The position numbers and the translations under genes are program-made. DNA of 64,000 bases from Hyunsoonleella aquatilis (GTDB taxonomy: Bacteria > Bacteroidota > Bacteroidia > Flavobacteriales > Flavobacteriaceae), in contig NZ_JACNMF010000004.1 of assembly GCF_014270105.1 (NCBI RefSeq), positions 1 through 64,000 on the forward strand. The letters are read 5' to 3'. Positions 1 to 13,300 of this stretch are shown piece by piece. Positions within the stretch are counted from its first letter, which is position 1. Each line of letters opens with the position of its first letter. Under the pieces are notes generated by a model. It was not told where the DNA came from. It saw nothing but the letters and a program-made list of their open reading frames with translations, and made no database searches.

Positions 1-1380
1 GGTGGAACCGAAACCATCGCCATCAAAATCAACGTAATACAATTGCGGGGTATTCACGGATGCATCCGTGTCGTCACAGTCCGTATTATTGTCCGCATAG
101 CCTGCCGGTGCTGTCGAGGAACAGATAAACTCCTCGGCGGTGGAACCGAAACCATCGCCGTCAAAATCAACGTAGTACAATTGCGGGGTGTTAACTGACG
201 CGTCCGTGTCGTCACAGTCCGTATTATTGTCCGCGTAGCCCGCCGGTACGGTCGAGGAACAGATGAACTCCTCGGCTGTGGAACCGAAACCGTCACCATC
301 AAAATCAACATAATACAATTGTGGCGTATTCACGGATGCGTCATTGTCGTCACAGTCCGTATTGTTGTCAGCATAGCCTGCCGGTGCTGTCGAGGAACAA
401 ATAAACTCCTCGGCGGTGGAACCGAAACCATCGCCATCAAAATCAACGTAATACAATTGCGGGGTATTCACGGATGCATCCGTGTCGTCACAGTCCGTAT
501 TATTGTCCGCATAGCCTGCCGGTGCTGTCGAGGAACAAATAAACTCCTCGGCGGTGGAACCGAAACCATCGCCGTCAAAATCAACGTAATACAATTGCGG
601 GGTGTTAACTGACGCGTCCGTGTCGTCACAGTCCGTATTATTGTCCGCGTAGCCCGCCGGTACGTTCGAGGAACAGATAAACTCCTCGGCGGTGGAACCG
701 AAACCGTCACCATCAAAATCAACGTAGTACAATTGCGGGGTATTCACGGATGCGTCCGTGTCGTCACAGTCCGTATTATTGTCCGCGTAGCCCGCCGGTG
801 CGGTCGAGGAACAGATAAACTCCTCGGCCGTGGAACCGAAACCGTCACCATCAAAATCAACGTAGTACAACTGTGGGGTATTCACGGATGCATCCGTGTC
901 GTCACAGTCCGTATTGTTATCGGCATAGCCCGCTGGTGGCGTTGAGGAACAGATAAACTCTTCCGCAGTGGAGCCGTAGCCGTCACCGTCAAAATCAACG
1001 TAATACAATTGTGGCGTATTCACGGATGCGTCCGTGTCGTTACAGTCCGTATTATTGTCAGCATAGCCCGCCGGTGCGGTCGAGGAACAGATGAACTCCT
1101 CGGCTGTGGAACCGAAACCGTCGCCGTCGAAGTCTACATAGTACAGTTGCTCGGTGTTGACCGAAGCATCAGTATCGTTACAGTCCGTGTTGTTATCGGC
1201 ATAGCCCGCTGGTGGCGTTGAGGAACAGATAAACTCTTCCGCAGTGGAGCCGTAGCCGTCACCGTCAAAATCAACGTAATACAATTGTGGCGTATTCACG
1301 GATGCGTCCGTGTCATCGCAGTCGGACGAATCAGCAACAAAGCCAGAAGGCTGATCACAATCCTCTATACTGTTGTTAGG
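1..1380 (-). repeat. Tandem 138-bp repeat array (46-residue MopE-type Asp-rich unit)
   Basis: About ten in-frame copies of a 138-bp unit lie at the 3' side of the giant gene and continue past the window edge. Phase marks (the GSTAEEFICSS segment) recur at about 1, 139, 277, 415, 553, 691, 829, 967, 1105 and 1243. Each unit reads YYVDFDGDGYGS, then a short segment with PAGYADNNTDC, then DDTDASVNT. This matches the MopE-type putative metal-binding motif (DxDGDGxG and DCDD). Several copies are nearly identical at DNA level, so copy number could change by recombination. Confidence 0.9.
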
Positions 1381-4300
1381 GTCGCCATAGGAATCACCGT
1401 CAGTATCAGCATACCAGGTCATTAAAGGTCTTACTCTTAATTCAAAGAATTCAAAAGGTCTACACAGTGGATCCGTTAGGTCTGGGTCATCTTCATCCAG
1501 AATGGCATATACATAATAGGTACCCGGTCCAATCCCATCTAATTCAACTTTTGCTCTTAATGGAGAAAGGATTGGTGTTATTGGAGTTCCTAATACGGTA
1601 CCACCTGTATAAGGATCAGTTGTTGGGTTGGTAAACAAACGGAACTCCACATCCACAACATCCGAATCTATAAAGAACGAATTAAACGGGTCTTGTTGAC
1701 CCTCACAATAAGTGAATATATTCGTTGGCGAGCCCAACCCTGTAAATTGAGGACAGATAAAACAATCTATGACCTCTATATCATCAGTAGCTAGGTTGGT
1801 ACATCCATTTGAATCCTCATAAGTATATGTTATATTATGTGTGCCCTCTCCTGCCGCGACTGGGTCAAAACTATAGGTCTCCCCATTACCATCATCCGTC
1901 ACACCTGCCCCTGAATACGTACCTCCCATCGGTGAGCCACCACCAAGGCTAACCTGTACGCCATCAGTTAAACAAAGGTCTGCTGGTGCTGTAAAGCTTA
2001 CAAACGGTAAAGCATTCTCAATAACAGTGAATTCAGAGGATGTAGCACTACATCCACTAACAGCATCTGTTACAGTAACCGAATAGACTCCTGCTAAAGC
2101 TCCCGAAATTGTCTGTGTGGTCTGACCTCCAGGAGACCAGAGATAGGATCCAAATCCTGCACCTGCGTCTAGGGTTACGCCTCCAGCACCTTCGCAATAT
2201 TCGCTTGACCCAGAAATCTCAACAATTGGCGGTACAGGGAATGTATAAGTGAACGTATTTTCAGGTGTGGCGGGAGACATTGAGCCTAGCTCATTGCCAG
2301 CACAATCCTTAAGTACAGCATATAATGTGATACCTCCATTTGTTTTGAATAGATCCGTTACAGTTTCCCCAAAATCAATGGTCCACTGTTGCAATACGTC
2401 ATCGTATGTAACAAGTGCTCCTAATGCGGTAAAGTCAGCCTCGTTGCCTCCATAAGGATCCGATGCGCTTGCATAAACGGTAAACTCCGGAATGGTTCCT
2501 TCCAGACTATGGTCCACCTCCAATGAATACAAGTTTGCATCCGAGGCATCAACCGTCCAAATAAAGTTGTTGTCCGCTAGACAATTAATCCCTGTATTTG
2601 GAGTTACGGCCTCCAGAAGCGGAGCTTCATTGTCGTTATCAAATGTATAGACAAAGGTATTTTCAGGTGTAGTTGGAGACATTGAGCCCAACTCATTGCC
2701 CGCACAATCTTTAAGCACCGCATACAATGTAATACCACCATTTGCTATAAACAGATCGGTAACAGTTTCCCCAAAATCAATAGTCCACTGTTGCAATACC
2801 TCATCATAAGTTACAAGTGCTCCTAATGCGGTGAAGTCAGCCTCGTTTCCTCCGTAAGGATCCGATGAGCTCGCATAAACCGTAAACTCTGGAAGGGTTC
2901 CCTCCAGACTATGGTCTATCTCAAGCGAATACAAGTTTGCATCCGAAGCATCAACTGTCCAGACAAAGGAATTGCCCAACAGGCAATATGCACCTGTATC
3001 TGGGGTTACCGCCTCAAGAACCGGAGCCTCATTATCGTTATCAAATGTATAAGCAAAGGTATTTTCCGGCGTAGTTGGAGACATTGAGCCCAACTCATTA
3101 CCTGCACAATCTTTAAGTACAGCATACAATGTAATGCCTCCATTAGCAATAAACAGATCGGTTACGGTTTCACCAAAATCAATGGTCCACTGTTGCAATA
3201 CGTCGTCGTAAGTAACGACTGCTCCTAAAGCAGTAAAATCGGCTTCGTTGCCTCCGTAAGGATCCGATGCGCTCGCATAAACTGTGAACTCAGGCACCGT
3301 ACCTTCCAGACTGTGGTCTACCTCTAGTGAGAACAGATTTTCGTCCGAAGCATCAACCGTCCAAACAAAGGAATTGCCCAAAAGGCAATATGCACCTGTA
3401 TCCGGGGTTACTGACTCCAAAATAGGAGCCTCGCTATCACTATCGATGACGTCAAAACTATCGGAAGTGGCACTACAACCAAAATCATTAGTGACCGTTA
3501 CTGTGTAAGAGCCCTCTAGTGCCGAAATGGTTTGCGTAGTCTCTCCCCCGGGTGACCATAGATAAGAAGCAAAACCAGGGCCTGCATCAAGGGTGACACC
3601 TGCTTCAATACAATAATCGGTGGGGCCTGAAATGACTGGTGCTGGAAGCGGGTTTACCGTTATTGTAACTTCTGCCGTATTTTCACAACCATTAGCATCA
3701 GTGCCTATTACCGTATAAGTGGTAGTTTCTGTTGGCACAAAGGCTTGCCCATCCGTCACGTTATTATCCCAAATATAACTTATAGCACCATCACTTGTCA
3801 AGGTTACACTTTCACCTTCACAGATTTCGGTAGCCGAGGCAGTCGCTGTTATGGTTGGAGAGTCAAATACTTCAATTTCATCATTGACAAAATTGAAACA
3901 ACTAGTTCCAAAATATTGCATTTTAAAATCTCTTTGAACCCTAAACCCTGAGGGCAAACTTATATTCGTTAAAGCTGTTCCATCATATTTGTAAGGAGAA
4001 CCATAAATTCCACCCAATCCGTTTTCCAATATTACAATTAGGTCATTTTCAACAACCGCCATATCGTAGTTATTTGCCATTCTGAAACCAGAGGGTAAGG
4101 TAATTGATGAAAATGCAGAACCGTCGTATTTATAAAGCGCCCCATAAATTCCATTACTACCATCTTCCAATACCACAAAAAGTTCTCCGTTGTCTTGTTC
4201 AGAAGGATAATAGTCACCCATTCTCATACCACTGGGCAAAGTGATCTGAGTGAATGATGTGCCATCATATTTATAAAGTGCTCCATAAATTCCATTACTC

Positions 4301-7300
4301 CCATCTTCTAATACAACAAATAGCTCTCCACCAAAAACTTCCATTTCATGATCCCTGGGCGCCATTCTCAACCCGGATGGCAACATTATCTCGGTGAATG
4401 ACGAACCATTATACTTATATAATGCTCCATATATTCCGTTTGACCCATCCTCTAACACAAGAAACAACTCATTATTAAATATCTGACTATTATATTTCAC
4501 GAAACGACTTCCTCCTCCATTTTTTAAACTTCCAGGTAATGGAATCTGTGTAAATGTGGAACCATCATATTTATAAAAATAGTCTCCAGAATTATCTTCT
4601 AGTACCATATAAAATTCTCCATTGTACATTTCAAAGTCAAAATAACGGGATACTCTAAGGCCGACAGGTAATGTGACCTGAGTAAAAGCCGTTCCATCGA
4701 ACTTAAATAATACCCCATTACTGCTGGAATTTCTTAGTACAACATAAAGTTCATTATTAAAAACTTTGATATCTGTATGCTCCTCCATAATATAGTCGCT
4801 AGGTAGTGCAACTTGGGTAATATAATTATCGCTATATTTAAATAGTGCGTTAGATATACCAGAGGATGTATTTCTTAGCACCAAATACAGAGAGTTTCCA
4901 ATTGTATAGCTTATCGAAGCTGTTCCCGCCCCCGCAACTGCAGGATCAAAAGTATAGGTCATACCATTACCATCATCAGTTACACCTGGCCCTGAATAGA
5001 CTCCACCAGTTGGCAAACCACCACCTAATCCAGTTAGTAAATCCGCATTAATACAAATATCATCAGGCGCAGTGAAAGTAACTACTGGTAAAGGATTAAC
5101 CTGTACTGTTATTGAAACAAGGTTCGAGGAACAAGTACCACCTGCCACTTCTCTAACATAGTATGTGGTGTCAGCGGTTAACGCTGGAGTGACAAAACTT
5201 GTGCCAGTTGAAATCAAAGCAGTCCCACCAGAGTCGCTATACCAACTAGTGGTCCCTCCAGTGTTTGTTGCCATGAGTGATGCTGTATCTCCGTCACAAA
5301 TTGTAGTTTCTCCCGAAATAATTGGATCATCGAGTACTGCAAAAATATTAATATCCGTATCGTCACAATCTGAATTATCAGCAACAAAGCCCAACGGTTG
5401 GATACAGCTCAAGGTACTGCTGTTAGGGTCCCCATAGGAATCCCCATCAGTATCCGCATACCAAACGCTTTGACCAGTTACTGAATCATCGTTATCGTCT
5501 ATAAGGCCATCACAGTCGTTGTCGATGCCGTCGCAGACCTCCTGTGCCACTGGGTTTACTGAAGCATTCGTATCGTCACAGTCCGTATTGTCTAAAACAT
5601 AGCCCGCAGGCAAGGAACAGGCTTCCATGCTGGTGTTCGGGTCACCATAGCTATCCCCGTCGGCATCCGCGTAATAGGTCGTGGTAACGCCCTCGTCTAT
5701 ATTCCCGTCACAGTTGTTATCGATGCCGTCGCAGATCTCCGTTGCACTTGGGTTGATGCTCGCGTCCGTATCATTACAATCTGAATTGTCACTTGTAGCA
5801 TTGGTTAGTGTCGGTACACATGCTACCTCACTTGTATTTGGATCGCCATACCCATCACCGTCCACATCGGCATACCAGACGGTGGTAGGATTAATCAATG
5901 GGTCGTTATCATTACAATCGCCATCACAAATTGTGAAGCCATCACCGTCCTGATCAGCAGGTGGACTTACCGTTACGTTAGCCGTGCATGTAGTTTCATT
6001 ACCAGCGTCATCCTTAACTGTTAGTGTTACAGGAGCTATTGTACCCGAATCGTTACAATCAAAAGCATTAATATCAATCGTAATTAACTGTATGCCACAA
6101 TTATCCGATGATCCGTTATCGATATCTTCAGGAGTAATCGTTGCCTCGCCATTGGCATCCAACTGTACCGCGATATCTTGACACGACGCCAAAGGTGCTT
6201 CGTCATCTTCAACTGTAATGGATTGAGTACAAGATACAGTGTTTCCGACTGCATCTGTAACCGTCCATTCGACTAAAGTTTCACCTAGATTGAATGTGGC
6301 ACCGTTTAAGGTCGAAGTAGATGTATAATCATTTACAGTAGTAGCCCCATCGCAATTGTCTGTACCTATAATATCATAGGAATCATCAAAAATAGTGGCA
6401 GAACACTGCCCAGAATCCACTGAAAGCATAACAGGACTTCCACAATTAATTGTTGGAGGTGTTACATCGGCAATAACCACATTTTGGGTTTGGGTGGCTG
6501 TATTGCCATTTCCATCATCATAAGTCCAAGTTACAACCGTTGTTCCTTGGCTAGTAATCGGTAAATCAGCATCATGTGTTATAGTAATTATTTCTCCGCA
6601 ATTGCCTGTAGCAGTAGGAGGGGTCAAAGCCGTTACCTCACACTCTGATTCGACATCAGGTAATTGAGCCAAATCAAGTATGATTTCAGGAGCAGAGTTC
6701 ACTTTAATTAAGCCAGATATTGGAATTGCTCCTGTTGCTCCTCCAGCGAAGTTTACTTTATTTGTTAATGTATTCGTGGTTAAATCTAACTCGAACAAAT
6801 TCCCCATGCTACTTGTCCCACCGGACAAGGTCATACCCAATATTGTTCTATTGTCTATAGCTACTAAATTACCTCTGGGTGATTCACCATTAATTCCATT
6901 AAAATCGATAAGCTTGCCTATTGCGGAAACCCCATCATATACATAAATCACCCCCTTATTATTTGCGCCTCCAAGAAGATTCGTTCCATAAAACTTGCCG
7001 TTTGGTGCCTGAATTAAGTCACCCCATGGGTCAGATCCCGTATTTGTTCCATCAAAATCAGCTTTTTTCGTAAAACCCGACATGGGGTCAAATTCAAAAA
7101 TAGTTCCTTTATTATTCAGTCCTCCTCCTTGAGTTGTTCCATAAAACTTACCATTATTTGCTTTTATAAGACTACCTCTTGGATAAGCACCATTTGTACC
7201 TGTAAAATCGATTAATTTTGTATAACTATTATTATTCGTATCAAAACGGAACAAAACTCCCATACCTTGCGAACCTCCATTAAAAGCAAGGCCTAACAAA

Positions 7301-10300
7301 ACCCCATTTCTGTAGTGAACAAAATTACCAAAGGGTAATTCTCCATTCAGACCACCAAAATCGAATAACTTTGTAAGGATATTTGTTACCGGATCGTAAA
7401 CAAATATTACCCCTTTATTTAAGTTTCCTCCACCTCGCGTCGTCCCATATATTTTCCCATCTGCCAGTTGTATTAAACTGCCATTCGCATTACTTCCATT
7501 TGTACCATCAAAATCTATCTTTTTAGTAAAAAGATGACTTATTGGATCAAATTCAAACAATGTTCCAAGATTATTTGCTCCTCCTGCATCTGTTGTTCCA
7601 TATAATTTACCATTGGAGGCTGGAAGCAAATCTTCTTGCGGATTAAACCCATTATTATTAGCCGAATCAAAATAGTAGTGATGCGTTAAGATTTCAGTTT
7701 CTATATCATATTCAAATATCCCCCCAGCATTGGCTGTAATTCCGCCACTTCTCGTCATTCCCCATAAATTAAAAGAAGGACCAATCACCACATTTTGCGT
7801 TTGGGTAGCAGTATATCCGTTACCAGCATCATAAGTCCAAGTTACCACAGTGGTGCCCTGTGTGGTGATAGGCAAGGTTGCATCATGGCTTCCCGTTACT
7901 GAATTTCCACATTCTCCAGTAGCCGTCGGAGGTGTCAAAGACGTCACCTCACACTCCGCCGTAATATCCGGCAAATTAGCTACATCAGGAATTGGGGTTG
8001 TATTATTGGTATTGGGTGGATTTACTGTATGCATCCCTTCCGTTAAACAGCCATCGCTTGCCGTAACGCTCCAATTGTACGTACCTGCCCCAATACTTGG
8101 GAAAATTCCTGTGGTATTGGATACTCCATTATAGGTATATACAAACGGTGCCGGATTACTGGCATCGGCCGTGGCACTCATCGCAAGTACGGAACCGGGA
8201 TTGACACATTTTGGATCGGCCTTACTGAAACGTGAGCTTACCGATGTCCTAAATTCTGAATTCGGTGGCGTATTGGCATTATCATAAAAAGTAGCCAAAG
8301 GTTGATTGGTTCCAGCTACTTCAAAAGCAAACCATGCTTGAAAATCCCCTTGGGCTTTAACATCCATTACTGGGAAACTGGAAGGCACGGTGTTCATACT
8401 AATATCACTAGCGAATACGGTATTGGCCACCGTATTTCCTAATGCACCAGGTGCTAACGGACTTGCGCCAGTAGCTCCCAAAGGCTGTAATTGCATGCGG
8501 AATTGGGTATTGACCGACTGTTGTGGAAATCCGGGTGTGGTCCAAGTCATTGGTGCCGTAGATGTCCAAACCGCAATACCCGTTGCAGGGTTATAATTGG
8601 TAAACTGCATAAATCCAGTTTCTGGTTGGCTGGAATGTCTTGGGTTTTTGATTTCGAAGAAATTCCACCATAGGCCTCCATACGTTGAAGGATCCATATT
8701 GGAGAATTGCCAAATCATACCTCCGGGATCGCTTACGCCCGTACCAATGGCATTAAAGTCGAAATCCGTACCATTGATAAAATCCGTGCTAAAATCCAAG
8801 GACATCACTGGGCCAATCCCAACCTCGGTAGTGACTGATACATCAACTACCGCAGGGTTTTGGTTATCCGGTGTGGAGGGATTACAATCATTATCCACCC
8901 CGTCACAATTGATTTCTCGAGAACCCGGAAAAACCGTATCATCAGTATCATCACAATCACCTGCACAAGTAGTAAAACCATCTTGATCCATATCAAAGCC
9001 TTCATCAATACTGCCATTGCCGTCGCAATTATTGTCGATCCCATCACATACTTCTTGAGCTCCTGGATATACATTGTCCAATGAATCATCACAATCCGAA
9101 TTATTATCACTTGTGCCTGGTAGTTGAAAACAGCTTAGTACTCCCGCATCATTGGCATCACCAAAGCCATCACCATCATTGTCCACGTACCACAGTTGTC
9201 CGCCAGATTCATCTATACTACCGTCACAATTGTTGTCTACTCCATCGCAGACTTCAGCCGCTCCCGGATTAATTGCCGCATCATTATCATCACAATCGCC
9301 ATCACAAACTGTGTAGCCATCCCCATCCATATCTGGCGGGTTGCTGTTGACGCCAACCGTAAACTCAAAGCTTTCTTCACAGGAATTGTTATTAGCTTCG
9401 CGTACTGTGACGGTATATGTGCCTGCCATCACATTAACAGGCAATACAAAAGGATTACTCGTTGGCGTCCCCAAAGGGAACCAGTCGGGGCCTCCTAAGT
9501 TGCCTTCGATTGCCACCGGTGCTCCATAAAAGGTGATTTCAATTTGAGCACCACCATCTTCAGTGTCGGCACAAGTGGCATTCGTAGTGGTAACACTAAC
9601 CCCGATCAACTCACAAGTATTATCATCAATTTGCCCGTTACAATCATTATCCAGTCCATCGCTTACCTCCTGAGCTCCAGGGTATACGTTTGCGTTAGTA
9701 TCATCGCAATCACCATCGCATATTTTATACCCATCGCCATCGGCGTCGGCAGGCTCAACTACTGTAACGCTGGCTGTTGCTGTAGATTGATTGCCGTTAA
9801 CATCTGTTACAGTTAATACTACAGGAATACCATTAATAATATTTGGTGCGTCCGAAGCCCAATCAGTGGCTTCGTCCATATTAGTTAAAGTTCCATTATT
9901 TGCGTTATCTGATTTATCATTAGCAACAGTACTTGTTCCCTCATTGAAATCAAAATAAGCTACCAAACCTAATTCGTCCCCAACAAGCGACTTATTCATG
10001 AATTCGTTTATCTGCGAATCAGACCTATTTACATTCCAAACCCTAACTTCATCTATTTTCCCGTTAAAGTATCCATCATAAAGACTACTAAAACGTCCAA
10101 TAAACAGACCTTCATTTCCAGTTACAGGTGTTCCTGAAGTAATCGTGGTACCAACAGAAATACCATCTACAAATAACTCAAGTGTATTTGTTATAGAATA
10201 ATACACCCCAGCTAAATGATGCCATTGTCCATCATTTATTGATACAGTTCCTTCAACATGTTTCCCGGTTCCTGCGGCCTCATCATAACGGATGTGCGGT

Positions 10301-13300
10301 TTACCGTTGTTTAATAAAAGGCTATAGTTTTGTCCACCATTTACTGGCTTCGTTATAATACGCGCATATGGACTACTTTGAGTTGTGCTTATCCAAGCTT
10401 CCACGGTAAATGAATTTAAAGTAGTACTTACATTATGTGGTGCAACAACATAATCATCCGCCCCATCAAAATCTAAGGCATAATTATTTTCACCCGTATC
10501 TATATCATTACAATCAAACGAAGATTTATCTAAAATCAAGGAAGCCACACCACAATTATCTGTACTACCGTTATCAATGCTTTGAGGCGTTATGTTGGCT
10601 TGCCCACTCGCATCAAGGGTAACGCCGATGTTTTGAACACTGACAATTGGATTTTCGGTATCCTCAACCGTCACCGTTTGCGTACAAGTATTGGTATTTC
10701 CGTTAGCATCTGTGGCTGTCCAAATGATGTCGGTATCACCCACGGGATAGGTTCCTGAAGCATCACAAGTTCCTGTTATATCATTGGTGACAGTAATACC
10801 ATTAAATCCAGCTACAAAATTAGATTCGCAACCTACAAGTGCAAAATTATTCAGGGTTCCATCCGCACCATTAACTGAAGCATCTGATATAATTGTTTCT
10901 GTTGAATTATCCTGAAGCGCTGTACCTTCATTAAAATTATAATAAGCAATCAAACCTGGTTGAACTGTAATTTCATTATTCATTTGGGCTTGAATACCCT
11001 CTTGAGATCTTGAATAATCCCATACCCTAAATTCGTCCAGTTTACCATCATAAAAAGCAGTTTGGGAAGGCGCAATACCCATCATCATGGTTGACAGATT
11101 GAATACGCTCGGGGTTCCAAAAATTGTAGAAGCGGCCTCTACCCCATTCAAATATATTTTTGAATACATAGACCCATTGCTCGTAATTGCTATATGATTC
11201 CAACCTGAACTTAAAGGCACGTTCGTCCTTATACTGCCACTAAATCCAACGTTTAAACTTATGGTTTCCCCAGTAAAACTACTAGAGAAATTATTTGCTA
11301 TTATGTAATTAGCATTGGAGTTATTAAAGGACGATATCAACATGGTTTGCGTATTTCCATCAATAGGAATATCAGTATGCATCCAAAACTCTATAGTGTT
11401 TGCCATACCAGTAGGAGACATAGTTACTGAGTCATCCACACCATCAAAATCAAGCGCGTTGCCATAATTGCAATTATCTGTTACAATAGGTGGATTAATG
11501 GTTAGAGTAGCCTCACAAGCCCCAGAATCAGCATCGGCCATCACGGGATCACAAGTTAAGCTTGGCGCCGTAGTATCATCAATAATTACATTTTGGGTTT
11601 GGGTAGCACCCCCGCCATAATCCCAAGTGACCACGGTTGTGCCTTGTGTGGCAATAGGAAAGGCAACATCTGGTGTTGCGGTAATGGTGCCACTGTTAGC
11701 CGTTGGGGCGGTTGGGGTAGACTCGCATTGTGCTGTGATGTCTGGTAGGGTAGCTTGGTCTGGGGTGATTGGTATGGTGTTATTAAAATATAATTTTGAA
11801 ACCCCAGTAAAACCATTATTATATCCTGTTATTAAGACATCCTGATCATTATCCCCATCTATATCAGCAAAGGCAATTGAACTACTTTGAACACCTTCGA
11901 AAGGGGTGCCAATAATCTCTGTAAATACCCCAGAACCATTATTGGTATATAATTTTGAAATTCCACCAGAACCATTATTTCCTGTTATTAAGATATCCTG
12001 ATCATTATCCCCATCTATATCAGCAAAAGCTACTGAACTTCTATAAACAACTTCAAAAGGGGTGCCAACAACCTCAGAAAATACCCCAAAACCATTATTG
12101 GTATATAATTTTGAAATTCGGGAGCCCGAGCCGTTTAAGCCCGTTAATAAAATATCTTGGTCGTTATCGCCATCTACATCTGCAAAAGCTATAGAACCTT
12201 GATGTACGGCATCAAATGGCGTACCCGTAACCCCAGTATAAACTCCTGAACCATTATTGGTATATAATATTGAAATTCCACGTGAAACAATACCAGTATA
12301 TCCTGTAATTAGGACATCTTGGTCGTTATCGCCATCTATATCTGCAAAAGCTACTGAACTAAATTGAACATCAACAAAAGGGGTGCCAACAACCTCAGAA
12401 AATACCCCAAAACCATTATTGGTATATAATTTTGAAATTCGGGAGCCCGAGCCGTTTAAGCCCGTTAACAAAATATCTTGATCGTTATCGCCATCTATAT
12501 CGGCAAAAGCTATAGAACTGTCTTGTACAGCATCAAATGGTGTACCCGTAACCTCGGTATAAACTCCTGAACCATTATTGGTATATAATTTTGAAATTCT
12601 ACCTGAACCAATACCAGCATATCCTGTAATTAGGACATCTTGGTCATTATCCCCATCGACATCAGCAAAAGCTACCGAACTAGCATAAACACTTTCAAAA
12701 GGGGTGCCAACAACCTCTGTAAATACCCCAGAACCATTATTAGCATATAATTTTGAAACACCAGTCGAACCATTATACCCTGTTATTAAGACATCCTGAT
12801 CATTATCCCCATCAATATCAGCAAATGCGATAGAGCCGTTATTAACATCTTCAAACAAAAATTCACTTGCTACTACATAACCACCAGCCCCATCATTAAT
12901 ATATAAAGTTGTTATATATTGGTTAGCGCTATCCCTACCTGAAATCAATACATCTAAATCGTTATCATCATCTATATCAGCAAATGCTATGGCCGTACTT
13001 TGTGTTGCTACAAATGGGGTGCTAACTACTTCGGTATAGACTCCAGAGCCATTATTTGCGTATAGTTTTGTTATATATTGGTTTGATACGCCGTAGCCGT
13101 TTATGACAACATCTTGGTCGTTATCGCCATCTATATCTGCGAAGACTGTTAGGCCACCAACAAGCCCTTCAAAGGGTGTGCCTACAACTTCTGTAAAGCT
13201 CCCCGAGCCATTATTGGTGTATAATTTTGAAATTCGGGAACTTGAACTGTTTATGCCTGTTAACAAAATATCTTGATCGTTATCGCCATCTACATCTGCA

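Noticed and set aside
1-1380. CRISPR array from regular repeats
   Set aside because: The period is 138 bp, the units are in-frame protein repeats, and there are no unique spacers or cas genes.
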